Source of the DNA: Silvibacterium bohemicum
GTDB taxonomy: Bacteria > Acidobacteriota > Terriglobia > Terriglobales > Acidobacteriaceae
DNA: 64,000 nt
Reading direction: 5' to 3'
Assembly (NCBI RefSeq): GCF_001006305.1
Contig: NZ_LBHJ01000003.1
Coordinates: forward strand, 671,709-735,708
Numbering within the stretch: position 1 is the first letter of the stretch; every line of letters begins with the position of its first letter. Positions 17,186 to 26,236 of the stretch are shown piece after piece. The notes under the pieces were generated by a model. It saw only the letters and a program-made list of their open reading frames with translations. It did no database searches and had not been told where the DNA came from. A program made the position numbers and the translations under genes.

Positions 17186-17870
17186 TCGTCAACGCCCGGA
17201 AGCGTGTCCCATCCTGCAACTGATCGGCGACGAAATCGATACTCCATGCCTGGTTCGGTGCTGTCGCGATGAAGCGTTCCTCCCGGTGCCGTACTGCTTT
17301 CCTCTTGCGCTGTGGCCTCTTCTTCAAGGCCAGGCCCTCTTCCTTGTACAGCCGATACACCAGATATTTCCCAACATTCCAGCCTTCGCGGTTTAGCAGC
17401 ACGCGGATCTTGCGATAACCGTAGCGCACTCGGCTCTGTGCGATCTCGCGCATCCGCATCCGTAACTCCGTCCATGGTTCTGGATGACAATGATAGCGAT
17501 ACGTGCCCCGCACCATCAGCAGAACCCGGCAGGCATGCCGCTCGCTGGCCCAATACTTGGCGCGTAAATGATCGACCATCGGATGCCGCCCCGAAGGCCT
17601 CAGAACTTTTTTCTCAGCACATCCTGGAGCATCGTCTTGTCCAAGCTCAGATCGGCGACCAACTGCTTCAACCGGCTGTTCTCGTCCTGGAGTTGCTTCA
17701 GCTGACGAGCCTGATCCGTCTCCATCCCGACATACTGCTCCTTCGCAGCGGTAGAAGGTCTGTTCACTGATCCCAACCTTCCGGATCACCTCCGCCACTG
17801 GTACACCGAGCTCCGCTTGCTTCAGCACCGCCACAATCTGTTCTACAGAAAAGCGCTTCTCTTCATGCAA
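17185..17870 (-). pseudogene. IS3-family transposase (orfA/orfB), frameshifted and 3'-truncated
   Basis: The N-terminus (KRFSVEQIVAVLKQAELG, then VGISEQTFYR) is the orfA HTH. Directly after it an extra C at about 17738 shifts the frame; removing it restores WKEQYVGME and the leucine-rich QLKQLQDENSRLKQL coiled coil. The orfB part then reads AKYWASERHACRVLLM, RVRYGYRKIRVLL and WSIDFVADQL, which carries the first catalytic Asp. The frame ends soon after RFRALT, so the second Asp and the Glu of the DDE triad are lost. The enzyme cannot be active. Confidence 0.8.
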
Positions 17871-17937
17871 AATCTCCTTCAGATTTTGCCGAAGACTAAC
17901 ATTTCAACTGGCTCAGAAAATACCAGGGCCGATCAAC
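17185..17937 (-). mobile_element. Truncated IS3-family insertion sequence
   Basis: The transposase remnant and its upstream end occupy this stretch. The 5' end of the element (right side here) carries the leader between 17871 and about 17937, including TGATCGGCCCTGG, which resembles IS3-type ends. The left side stops inside the catalytic domain and joins directly to the aldo/keto reductase remnant, so the distal end and its inverted repeat are missing. The outer boundary near 17937 is an estimate. Confidence 0.75.
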
Positions 17938-18197
17938 CAGTAAGACCATGACCATCCTCCGAGATGACGATTCTGGGAAGGACAGCAAATACATCAATAT
18001 GAGAGCGACCATACGCCGAATGCACGTAATTGTAATCCGGAATGGCAACGATTCGGATCACGACGTATACGGCGGTAATCCGTCGTCATTCCAATTTGGA
18101 ATGACGCTCTCCCTATATTTCATTGGACGATTCTGCTTTTAAGCGCGACTCTCGCTGATAAGCAAGACCAAACGAGATAGCTTTAGGAATTCAGCGT
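17938..18197. other. Gap between IS remnant and HTH gene
   Basis: About 260 bases, AT-richer than its neighbours, without a recognised gene. It may contain the far end of the integrase island, but I could not find a third copy of the TGGTGGAGGCGG core here. Confidence 0.35.
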
Positions 18198-18452
18198 ATG
18201 GGACTGAATGGATTCGAGAGAAAGCCGCCGCAGCGGGAAACGCTGCAATCCATCGCTTTGGAGCGTCACTACACCGTGCCGGAGGTTGCGGAGCTTTGGG
18301 GGATGAGCGAGAAGTCAGTTCGTAGGCTCTTTGCGGAAGAAAGCGGCGTCCTCAGATGGGGCACGCCCGAAACTCTTAGGAAGCGCGGGTATTGCAATCT
18401 ACGCATTCCTGAGAGCGTGCTGATTCGAGTACACCAGCGTCGGGCCAGTTGA
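18198..18452 (+). CDS. Small HTH protein, excisionase-like
   Basis: Protein of 84 residues with a winged-helix/MerR-type HTH (HYTVPEVAELWGMSEKSVRR, then a short wing ending LRIPESVLIRVHQRR). Such proteins beside tyrosine integrases often act as recombination directionality factors, or as substrate-independent helix-turn-helix proteins. It converges on the integrase and overlaps its last 54 bases. A TAGGAATT sequence lies before the ATG. Function inferred from context. Confidence 0.65.
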   Translation: MGLNGFERKPPQRETLQSIALERHYTVPEVAELWGMSEKSVRRLFAEESGVLRWGTPETLRKRGYCNLRIPESVLIRVHQRRAS

Positions 18453-19658
18453 CCGCACTAGGCGATTCTCTGTCGCCGGTTCGTCTGGTTCCGGCGTTTC
18501 TGGCTTCGGAGCCAAGTCTCCCCAAGCCTTGCGAACGCTCGCAGTCAGTTGTTCCTGCCTTGCCTTCACGAAAGGCGCATAGTGCTTTTCCGTGATCTTT
18601 ACGCTCTTATGGCCTAGCAAGAGCGAAACCTGGTCGATAGGAACTCCGGCCAGCAGATTTTCGACGGCAAAGGTATCGCGGAACATGTGCGGAAAACAGC
18701 GTTTCAGCGTCTCGTCTCCATTCTTCAGCGCAGCAACTTCAAACAGCCTCCGCAGGCCGCGTTGCCAATCTGCCACGGCGGATTTTGGCTCTCCATTGCC
18801 GCTCCAGAAGAAATAACGAGGATTCGGTTTGGGGCCGGGCGGCACGTTGCGAAGATCCTCAGAGACACTGTGGGGCAGAGGAACGTACACCGGCACTCCA
18901 GTCTTTGCCTGATAGAGAAAGAGGTCGTCGTTATCCAGCAGCCTGACCTTTTCAAGCGTAACGGCATCGCGGATTCGCAGGCCACTCCAGCGCAGTAGCC
19001 CCACCAATGCTCGTAGGCGCTGTCCGCGTTTCTCAATGTCATAGGCCCGTTCCATTCCTTCATCAAGCTGGTAAGTCGCCTCGATTATCCTTGCGTATTC
19101 GTCGCGGGGAAAATAGTCTGTCGGCTTTTGGCGAACGGTAATCCGCTTGAGATTGAGGGTCGGAGTGGTGGCAATCCATCCAGCCCGGATACAGAACCAG
19201 AAGAAGCCCGTCACACGTTCCTGCTTTTTCTTCTTTGCCATCCCGCCGTCTTTCCAGGTCGTACGGAACGACTGGACAGCACGAAGGTCCATTTCGCGCA
19301 GCAGGGTATAGCCCTCGGCTTTCGCCCAAGTCAAAAACTGCTTCTCGAAGATGGTGGTGAGCTTACTGAGGGTCGATTCGGCCAAGTCGCGGGCCTTGGC
19401 GTCGGCAAGGTATTCCTTGACGGCCTTCTCCAGCGTGACCGGATCCTCTTTCTTTGGGGGAGGAGCTTTGGGATCGTCGGCGGATTCGATCTCTTGAGCG
19501 AGTCCCTGTGCTCGTTCCCAACTCGCGGTCTGAAGGCTGCGCCGGATATAGGTGTCGTTGACCGTACCCTCCACCCACATGGGGCAGGAGCAGCGTTTCC
19601 AGTAGCGGTCATTGCCCTTCGAGCAACGCTTAAGGTGGCGTCGATACAGCGTCAACAT
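18399..19658 (-). CDS. Tyrosine-type site-specific integrase
   Basis: Tyrosine recombinase of 419 residues. An N-terminal zinc-ribbon-like stretch (HLKRCSKG, RCSCPMW) is followed by a SAM-like core-binding domain (about 70-165) and the catalytic domain. Active-site residues: Arg in LLRWSGLRIRDAV, His-x-x-Arg in PHMFRDTF, the LLGHKSVKIT box, and the nucleophile Tyr in EKHYAPF. All are present, so it may be active. The start is 77 bases from a partial copy of the tmRNA 3' end, which suggests that the element integrates at the tmRNA gene. The C-terminal tail of about 35 residues is unusual and overlaps the HTH gene. Confidence 0.92.
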   Translation of the reverse strand: MLTLYRRHLKRCSKGNDRYWKRCSCPMWVEGTVNDTYIRRSLQTASWERAQGLAQEIESADDPKAPPPKKEDPVTLEKAVKEYLADAKARDLAESTLSKLTTIFEKQFLTWAKAEGYTLLREMDLRAVQSFRTTWKDGGMAKKKKQERVTGFFWFCIRAGWIATTPTLNLKRITVRQKPTDYFPRDEYARIIEATYQLDEGMERAYDIEKRGQRLRALVGLLRWSGLRIRDAVTLEKVRLLDNDDLFLYQAKTGVPVYVPLPHSVSEDLRNVPPGPKPNPRYFFWSGNGEPKSAVADWQRGLRRLFEVAALKNGDETLKRCFPHMFRDTFAVENLLAGVPIDQVSLLLGHKSVKITEKHYAPFVKARQEQLTASVRKAWGDLAPKPETPEPDEPATENRLVRSTGPTLVYSNQHALRNA

Positions 19659-20207
19659 AGTGTAGCTATCGTACGCGTATCGTACACGGAAATGCCGCTA
19701 ATTTGTAAATTAAACAAATTAAACTATTTACATATGGTGGAGGCGGCGGGAGTCGGTCCGACATCACCCCATCATTCTAAGCAACTTATTGATTCTGCGA
19801 AGCTCAAATCTGTCATGATTCGCATCATTCTCAGATCTTGGCACAATCCGGTCACAAAATGGTCTTGCACTCGGAACCTGCCTGCTTCCAGAAGCATTCC
19901 CACACCTCGCAACCGGAATTTTCCATCCGAGTACGCTGAAGTGCACTTGAACCTTTATACATGACGAATCCAGCGTGACACGTTAGCTTCTTTGGGAGGT
20001 GCCGAGCCAGGACCTTCGACGTCTTGGTGCGATATTCCATTCGCAATGTTACGAAGTAGAGCCACCCCCGCACGATCCATCTGTCCCTGGATAGGGAACA
20101 CACCGTAAGCTGGTACAGCAACTTAACAGGACAATTTTCGTCGGCTAATCCGCAGTGGCGATTGCGGAACGCAACTGCTAACGTGCAGAGTTTGTTGCGG
20201 AGTCTCC
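19659..20207. other. Gap between integrase and gajA-like gene, with att-like remnant
   Basis: About 550 bases. It contains the integrase promoter (AT-rich at 19690-19732), the partial tmRNA 3'-end copy at 19735-19761, and the promoter of the defence genes. No credible gene is seen; the long minus-strand frame over 19852-20223 has no family match. Confidence 0.5.
19735..19761. repeat. Partial copy of the tmRNA 3' end, putative attachment site
   Basis: TGGTGGAGGCGG at 19735-19746 is identical to the 3' terminus of the intact tmRNA gene at 23989-24000, including the CCA end on the opposite strand. It is followed by CGGGAGTC and then GTCCGA, also found in the tmRNA T-arm region but with the loop deleted. 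It lies directly upstream of the integrase gene. I infer an attachment-site remnant left by integration at the tmRNA gene; the identical core is short. Confidence 0.55.
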
Positions 20208-22172
20208 ATGTTTCTTGAAGCACTGTGCCTGAAGAAGTTCCGGTCGTTTGAAGACGAGCGAATCTGTTTTGAAAAAGATCTCACGATACTGGTTGGAGAA
20301 AACAACGGCGGGAAGAGTAACGCCATTGACGCCCTCAGGCTCATCACCACCCCGTTGAGCGGCCGGCGCGAAATCTACTGCGAAACGGCAGACATCCGAT
20401 TCGGGAGCACCGAACCAAAGTTCGAACTCGAGGCCACATTTGCGGATCTCAGCGTTCCACAACAGGGAAGACTTATCTCTGCGGTAACCGATCATACCCT
20501 TCAGAAGGCGATCTTCGGGCTCAGCTATGACGAGAGCAAGAAGCGTCTTCCTGCTCGCCCAACGATCTGGGCCGGCCATCTCAAGTCCTCTCCGGAACCG
20601 GGATGTCAGGAGACCATCCGCCACGTATACCTCCCGCCATTGCGTGACGCTAAGCGCGCGCTTGCGTCCGGGAATCCGACCCGTATCTACACGCTGTTGC
20701 GCCATTTCCTGGGGGAGGAAGACCCCAAAGAGTTGGCTGGCCGATTGAAGCGCGACACCGATGAGCGAATTCTGAAGGATATCGGTATCGCTGTAGATGC
20801 GGGTCTGACCGCTCTTACCGCTGGGGTGCGGCGCCAGGGATCCTCCCTTGGGTTCAACAGCGAAGAGGCCTTGATCGACATCGCGCGTGACCTCCGCTTT
20901 AAGCTGGCTGACCACGGAATTGAGCCGGAAGACTTGCGGTACACCGGCCACGGCTACGCAAATCTCCTCTATATGGCAACGATCGCAGTTGAACTCGAAA
21001 AAGCAACGAACAGCGACCTAACTTTGTTTCTGGTCGAGGAGCCGGAAGCTCATCTTCATCCCCAACTGCAGGCGGCTGTGTTGTGCTTTCTGGAAGAGCA
21101 TGCCGAGAAGTCGAAGATCATCCGCCCTGGGTACCAGGGACCGGCAGGACAACTGCAGGTGGTTGTGGCAACGCACTCGCCAAACTTGTCCGCTTGGGTC
21201 TCAAGCAAGAATCTCGTGTTCTTCCGATCCGTCCACGCTTCAGACGGCAAGGCGGAGCCGATCGAACCCCCAAGCGAGACTGAATTAGTCGCTGTTGCAT
21301 CGGCCATTGCTGACTCCAATAGTGACAATCCGATGATGACGACGACGGAGGCGACTACCGTCGAGATGCCTCCTGAAACAGAACCAGCGATCGATGAGTT
21401 CAAGGATTCAAGTGCCGAACCGGCCGAAACAGCCAACGCAGCGACTTCGCCCTTACCTGTGCCGCGGCGTTCGACGCGTTGCATTCCGCTCAAGGAACTC
21501 GCTTTGTCAGACCCTGAGCGCCGAAAGATTGACCGTTATCTTGACGTGACAAAGTCCGCACTCTTGTTCGGTGGGAGGGTGCTTTTGGTGGAAGGAATTG
21601 CAGAGGCCTTGCTTCTTCCTGTCATCGCGAAAAAGTATGTCCTGAACCAAGATCAGGAGAAGTTCCGCATATTCCGGAGCGCAGTCTTTGTGCCGATTGA
21701 TGGCGTTGATTTCGAATGCTACTTGCGACTCTTGCTTACCGCTTACAACGATATTCGGATAGCTGACCGCGTGGTTGTGATCACCGACGGCGACAGAGTC
21801 GATCATGCTCCCGGTGTGGCCACGCCTGGCGAAATAAGAAAAGTCGCTTACGAAAACATCGCCAAAGCACTCCTTGCATCGGGCGTGTTGCATGTATCCA
21901 TCAACACGTATTCGCTTGAGACGGAGTTGGTCAATGCGGGAAACGGCGCGTTGCTGAAAGGCGTCTACCTGGAGCTTCATCCAAGGTCAGAAGCAAAGTG
22001 GGACGCGGCTGTGGCACTGAGTGGGGACGAGAGGGCAGCGGCCGTACAGGGGCTCTTTGATAACACCCCCAAAGGGGACTTCGCTCAACTGCTCGCGGAA
22101 GCAATCCAGGAAGGTGACAGCTTCAGTGTCCCGCCATATCTCAAAACAGCCATAGAGAACGTGGTGCAATGA
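20208..22172 (+). CDS. gajA: GajA-like OLD-family ATPase/TOPRIM nuclease
   Basis: Protein of 654 residues. The ABC-type ATPase half has Walker A at 30-37 (GENNGGKS) and a signature/Walker B region near residue 275 (LVEEPEAHLHPQL). The C-terminal half is a TOPRIM nuclease: Glu in VLLVEGIAEALLLP (about 462) and the DGD acidic pair in VVITDGD (about 524). GajA nicks DNA when nucleotide levels fall during phage infection and forms a complex with GajB. The next gene overlaps by 4 bases and is a UvrD-like helicase, the defining Gabija pair. Between ATPase and TOPRIM (about 365-425) lies a long Thr/Glu/Pro-rich linker that makes the protein longer than the 578-residue prototype. The start has GGAG 7 bases upstream. 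Confidence 0.85.
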   Translation: MFLEALCLKKFRSFEDERICFEKDLTILVGENNGGKSNAIDALRLITTPLSGRREIYCETADIRFGSTEPKFELEATFADLSVPQQGRLISAVTDHTLQKAIFGLSYDESKKRLPARPTIWAGHLKSSPEPGCQETIRHVYLPPLRDAKRALASGNPTRIYTLLRHFLGEEDPKELAGRLKRDTDERILKDIGIAVDAGLTALTAGVRRQGSSLGFNSEEALIDIARDLRFKLADHGIEPEDLRYTGHGYANLLYMATIAVELEKATNSDLTLFLVEEPEAHLHPQLQAAVLCFLEEHAEKSKIIRPGYQGPAGQLQVVVATHSPNLSAWVSSKNLVFFRSVHASDGKAEPIEPPSETELVAVASAIADSNSDNPMMTTTEATTVEMPPETEPAIDEFKDSSAEPAETANAATSPLPVPRRSTRCIPLKELALSDPERRKIDRYLDVTKSALLFGGRVLLVEGIAEALLLPVIAKKYVLNQDQEKFRIFRSAVFVPIDGVDFECYLRLLLTAYNDIRIADRVVVITDGDRVDHAPGVATPGEIRKVAYENIAKALLASGVLHVSINTYSLETELVNAGNGALLKGVYLELHPRSEAKWDAAVALSGDERAAAVQGLFDNTPKGDFAQLLAEAIQEGDSFSVPPYLKTAIENVVQ

Positions 22173-23914
22173 GCCGCAAACCATTCCTGCCGACCAATGA
22201 GCAAAAGGATGTGGTGCGCCACCCGCGCAGCGCCTTTATATCAGCGTGCCCTGGAGCCGGCAAAACGCAGGTCCTTATCGAACGTGCTCGGAGGGAACTC
22301 AGAACTAATCGCACCGGTCAAGGGTTGGCATTCCTCTCCTTCACGAATGCTGCCGTTGGAGAGCTGAGGAGCCGGCTGCAATTCGAAGGGGTACTTTCGA
22401 ATCCTGTCTTCCCGCACTACGTTGGCACCTTTGACGCATTCCTCTGGCAGTTCTTCATCGCTCCGCTGGGTATTCCCGGCCACGCGAAAGCTCCGCAGCT
22501 AATTCTCGACATGGATGATCGTTTGATAGCGCCCTACGATGGGGCGCAGTCAATTTCTCTCTCGTGCTTTGACCGTGATACAGGGAAGATGATTCCGGAC
22601 AAATCAAAACTCGAGGGCTTCGACCCCGCTGCTAATCCGGGAAGGACAGCCAAATACGAGGCAAGTGCCAAGGAGTGCCGCGGGCGCTTCATTGCGAGAG
22701 GAGAACTTGGTTTCAGCGACGTGCGAGCGCTCGTAAAGGGCCATCTCGCGAATATTTCTCTGTCGGCAAACCTTTCCAAAGCTCTGGCTGCGCGGTTTTG
22801 CGAAATAGTTGTAGATGAAGCTCAAGACTGCAACCCAGCTGACATTGACATCATCAACTGGTTTCGTTCCGCTGGCATTGCCACCAAGGTTATCTGCGAT
22901 CCTCATCAATCCATCTATGGGTTTCGTGGCGGCGTCTCAGAGGAGCTATTTGCTCTTCGCGATTCATTCGAAGCGAGCGACAGGCTCGTGATGACTGGTA
23001 ACTTTCGTTCAACTCCGAACATATGCAAAGCGATCGCGGCGTTTCGAGCACAAGGGGAACAACAGCCCACAGATCAATCGCTCGGCTCTTTGGCGAGCGA
23101 TGCCACCAAGATCCATATCCTGCACTATGGCGGGAATTCTACTCCGGCGACCATCGGACGGAAGTTCAAAGCGCTTGTTGAAGGCCTCGGCCTCTCGCTA
23201 CTTGATTGCCCAGTGCTCTCCTCCACAAGAGATGCTGCTTGCAAGGCAATTGGACAATCGGCGGATGCTAAAGCGCAGGACCGAACACTGCGTCTGGCGT
23301 ATGCCATCACTGGTTTTTATGCAGCTGCAGAAGTCAACGCCAGAAAGACGGCACTCGAGGCTTTGCACAGTATTACGCTTGAGCTCGGCGGTGCAATGGG
23401 AGAGAAGACCTATCATCAACACGTCGTGGCGATCGGAGCCAAGGTGGAAGAATGGCGCCCCTTGATGCTGGAATTATGCCAATCGCTTTCGTATGACGGG
23501 GGCCGCTACGCTAGTGCAGACGAATGGCTAAACACGGCGAGAACACTCCTGTTGCCTTACCTCGCGGTCAATGGCGTGACGATCGCACAGAAACTTAGGA
23601 ACAACGCTTTGCTTGGCTCAATTCTGACCTGCAAACCAATGTCCGGTCTCAACGCGCGAACAATTCACTCAGTAAAAGGTATGGAGTTTCCGGCCGTCTG
23701 CGTCGTCATGACCAAAACGACCTGTAAGGATATCGTCGACTACCTCTTGAGTGGGCAGCCCGAAGGCAGTGCGGAAGCGGCAAGGAAGCTATACGTAGCT
23801 GCCTCACGGGCAGAACGTTTGCTTGTAATTGCGTTGCCCAAGAGTCAGGGGAATCGGCTAGCTCAACATATCAGGAAAACCGGAGCCGCAGTGACGGAGA
23901 CGTTACTGACCTGA
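22169..23914 (+). CDS. gajB: GajB-like UvrD/Rep superfamily 1 helicase
   Basis: SF1 helicase of 581 residues. It shows a Q-motif (PTNEQKDVV), Walker A at 27-33 (CPGAGKT), Walker B DEAQD near 217, motif III region YGFRGG, motif IV GNFRSTPNIC, and motif V/VI parts (TIHSVKGMEFPAV; LYVAASRAERLLVI). In Gabija, GajB senses DNA ends produced by phage and activates GajA. Here it starts inside the gajA stop codon (ATGA), so translation is coupled. It is about 90 residues longer than the B. cereus protein. The alternative is a generic class 2 OLD nuclease/helicase pair, which is essentially the same system. Confidence 0.85.
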   Translation: MSRKPFLPTNEQKDVVRHPRSAFISACPGAGKTQVLIERARRELRTNRTGQGLAFLSFTNAAVGELRSRLQFEGVLSNPVFPHYVGTFDAFLWQFFIAPLGIPGHAKAPQLILDMDDRLIAPYDGAQSISLSCFDRDTGKMIPDKSKLEGFDPAANPGRTAKYEASAKECRGRFIARGELGFSDVRALVKGHLANISLSANLSKALAARFCEIVVDEAQDCNPADIDIINWFRSAGIATKVICDPHQSIYGFRGGVSEELFALRDSFEASDRLVMTGNFRSTPNICKAIAAFRAQGEQQPTDQSLGSLASDATKIHILHYGGNSTPATIGRKFKALVEGLGLSLLDCPVLSSTRDAACKAIGQSADAKAQDRTLRLAYAITGFYAAAEVNARKTALEALHSITLELGGAMGEKTYHQHVVAIGAKVEEWRPLMLELCQSLSYDGGRYASADEWLNTARTLLLPYLAVNGVTIAQKLRNNALLGSILTCKPMSGLNARTIHSVKGMEFPAVCVVMTKTTCKDIVDYLLSGQPEGSAEAARKLYVAASRAERLLVIALPKSQGNRLAQHIRKTGAAVTETLLT

Positions 23915-23988
23915 GACTCTGAACCTGTGGTGCCGGCCCAAGCCTGAATCGGCTTGCGTGAGGCGTATGTAATTGAAAGTAAAGGAAT

Positions 23989-24343
23989 TGGTGGAGGCGG
24001 GGAGAGTTGAACTCCCGTCCGAAGAAACTTCCAACAGAGAGCATTCATGCTTTTCCCAGGTTCATCTTTGTCTCGTCAATGGCGCTTAGAACGGGCGAAG
24101 ACGCGACACCGACCAGCCTGATTGATCTCGTCATTGCCGTCCAGACGGAACAGCTTTGACCAGCCTACTGTGCGACGATTGGTATCCGCCCGTAGGCGAA
24201 GCGGAAGCAATCGGCTACCTAATTAATTAAGCAGCAAGCGCGAATTGAGGTTCGGCACTTATAGTTTTGTGAGCGATTACGGGTGTCCACACCCCGGCAT
24301 GCCTCTCTGCCACAAGCAACCCCGTCGAAACCGTGACGCCCCC
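23989..24343 (-). ncRNA. ssrA: Transfer-messenger RNA
   Basis: tmRNA read on the minus strand. The 5' end GGGGGCG pairs with the 3' CGCCTCC before the terminal ACCA, giving a 7-bp acceptor stem with one G-U. The conserved start with GGTTTCGAC and the T-arm with GTTCAACTC are present. The tag frame begins at the GCT at 24274 and reads AHKTISAEPQFALAA, then a TAA stop at 24229-24227; the ALAA end is the classic proteolysis signal. The gene rescues stalled ribosomes and marks the nascent protein for degradation. Its 3' end is the likely target of the integrase, as the partial copy at 19735 shows. Confidence 0.93.
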
Positions 24344-24619
24344 ACTTGATGGAGCAGCTTCGAGCGTTGCACAATGCAGCGCTGTCAAAGAACTTCCTCC
24401 ATTGTAAGGCCTACTGAACTCTTATGCTCACGCACCAGTCAAAACTAGGAATAGGACGCGGGGCGAGAAATGAGCAACTCATCTGCAGAAACGTTGCAGT
24501 TGATCATTTCCGATGAGTCCTCATTTTGCAGTGGCCGCATCCAGGTTTCGTCGAAGATTTGGCAATTTAACTGGCACGACGCGAACTCCAACTTAGAATG
24601 ATTTGATCGGAGAGTTCGA

Positions 24620-26140
24620 ATGTGGCAAGTAACTGCGGTCTTTGAAGATCGCCGCCCGGAATATATCGATTTCACGCAATTTGAAGATCAGCATCAACTG
24701 TTTTCTGATCTTGTTCCGATAGCACGTGAGCGCTGGGGAGCAACCAAAGGCATTCCCTGGCATGTGCTGGAAGCTACCGCCGAGAATGGTCCGGCACCAT
24801 GGTCCGACCCTATCCCTCTGTGGGCAACAGAGGGGAGCCTTGAGACTGATAGCATCCGGATCGAGCGTGGTCCGGAAGGAGCAGTTGCTCTGTCTCTTCG
24901 AGAGTCCGGCCACCTGGTGTGGCAACATCCGACGGTCGTTTTGACGGTTATTCCAGAGGGGGCTGTCGAGCTGATACTCCAATATCGCTGGAATCTGCCC
25001 GGCTTTCAGCCGACATTTGTAGACTATGGAGTCGATGCTGTAGGTGAACTTCTGCCTGTCTTAGACGGAAGGCTCTATGGCGGAGCAGAGAGCGTCATCC
25101 TTGAGGTCAACGAGCCACCCGCCCACACCTGGATGAACCGTGCCGGTTCAATAGCTCGTGAGTGGGCACATTCATGGAAGATTGGAGTACGAAATCTAAG
25201 TGGATTGTTTGTGGGCAAGATCGCTCGCCGAGCCGTAGATCGTCCACGACCCCTTCTTCGCGACCCCGGGTACATTCCTCGACTCAGAGCTGAAGAAGCA
25301 CGGGACTCCCTGGGAGCTAGTTGCAAAGAACTTTCTAACTTCAAGACTAGTGATGTGAATCCCGCTGTACCGCTTGTTGTGGCAGTACATGGCTCATTCT
25401 CATGTTCCGTGGAGCTTGCTTCGCGCCTGAAAGTGGCCTCACCAATCGCTACCATCGTCCGCTTTGAACACGACACGTTCCGCCGGATTTCGGAGAACGT
25501 GAATGCTCTCGCTTCTGAACTTCAGCGTCTACATAGCAAGGGATTGCGTCGGGCGTTGCTCGTCTCCCATTCGCGAGGTGGGCTCGTCGCGTCTCAGGCG
25601 GCGCTCCGGTTAAAGCTCGTGTGCCCAGATCTGGAAGTAACAGTCTGGAGTGCAGGGACGCCGCATCAGGGGACGCCCATAGCCGGTTTCGGAGCCGGGG
25701 CGGCTTTTATTGCAGGCGCTGCTCAGGTCGGTATGAACGCCTACTATCGAACGTGCGCTCGCAAAGACGGAAATGCCCTTGGTGTGACAACCGCGGAGGG
25801 CGCCGCCTCATATCTGTACTCTTTTGATGCTCTGCCGCCTGGTATCTCCGCTATGGCCCCAGACTCACCCTTCATTGACATGCATAGCTTCCAAATCGAG
25901 CCAATCTCCCCGAGAACATGGGGCGGGATTTGCGATCCCGTCAGTAGCGGATCGTTTGGCCAAGGGTTGTTGGCAACTGCTGCGCAGAATTTTTTTGAGA
26001 ACCAGCCAAATGATCTAATCGTGGCTGCCGAGTCGTCTATCCTCGATGGCTCATCGCCTCTGCAGCAATGCAACCATTTTCAATACTTCTCGGAAATCGC
26101 GTTGCCTGACGCTTTGGCAAAATACCTGGCCGACCAATAA
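24620..26140 (+). CDS. Alpha/beta-hydrolase of DUF7379 type with N-terminal unknown domain
   Basis: Protein of 506 residues. Residues about 1-210 form an unrecognised domain. The C-terminal part has an alpha/beta-hydrolase core: first strand VPLVVAVHGSFSC, a FEHDTFRRISENVNALASEL helix, and the nucleophile elbow VSHSRGGLVAS with Ser near 318. Candidates for the other triad members are Asp near 467 (NDLIV) and His near 483 (CNHFQYF). The FEHDT/SHSRGG combination resembles lipase-like DUF7379 proteins, which are often found beside caspase-like or CHAT proteins; none is here. It lies just beyond the tmRNA gene. Ribosome site GGAGAG. Confidence 0.7.
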   Translation: MWQVTAVFEDRRPEYIDFTQFEDQHQLFSDLVPIARERWGATKGIPWHVLEATAENGPAPWSDPIPLWATEGSLETDSIRIERGPEGAVALSLRESGHLVWQHPTVVLTVIPEGAVELILQYRWNLPGFQPTFVDYGVDAVGELLPVLDGRLYGGAESVILEVNEPPAHTWMNRAGSIAREWAHSWKIGVRNLSGLFVGKIARRAVDRPRPLLRDPGYIPRLRAEEARDSLGASCKELSNFKTSDVNPAVPLVVAVHGSFSCSVELASRLKVASPIATIVRFEHDTFRRISENVNALASELQRLHSKGLRRALLVSHSRGGLVASQAALRLKLVCPDLEVTVWSAGTPHQGTPIAGFGAGAAFIAGAAQVGMNAYYRTCARKDGNALGVTTAEGAASYLYSFDALPPGISAMAPDSPFIDMHSFQIEPISPRTWGGICDPVSSGSFGQGLLATAAQNFFENQPNDLIVAAESSILDGSSPLQQCNHFQYFSEIALPDALAKYLADQ

Positions 26141-26236
26141 CTCGCTCACACGTATCAGCGAGATGGGTTCGAACCGTATTGGCCGGACAGAGCCTCTATG
26201 TTGAAACGCTCTCCTGCGAGTTCAATTTACACCGAA

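Noticed and set aside
20208-23914. A completely new defence system.
   Set aside because: The order OLD/TOPRIM nuclease plus UvrD helicase matches the known Gabija system; only the insert and larger sizes are unusual.
24478-24510. A further operator copy (GCAGAAACGTTGC).
   Set aside because: The first half-site is present only with 4 extra bases of spacing; all nine accepted copies have exactly 21 bp.
26155-26235. A tRNA-like T-arm (GGGTTCGAACC).
   Set aside because: No consistent acceptor stem, D-arm or anticodon arm could be folded around it on either strand.
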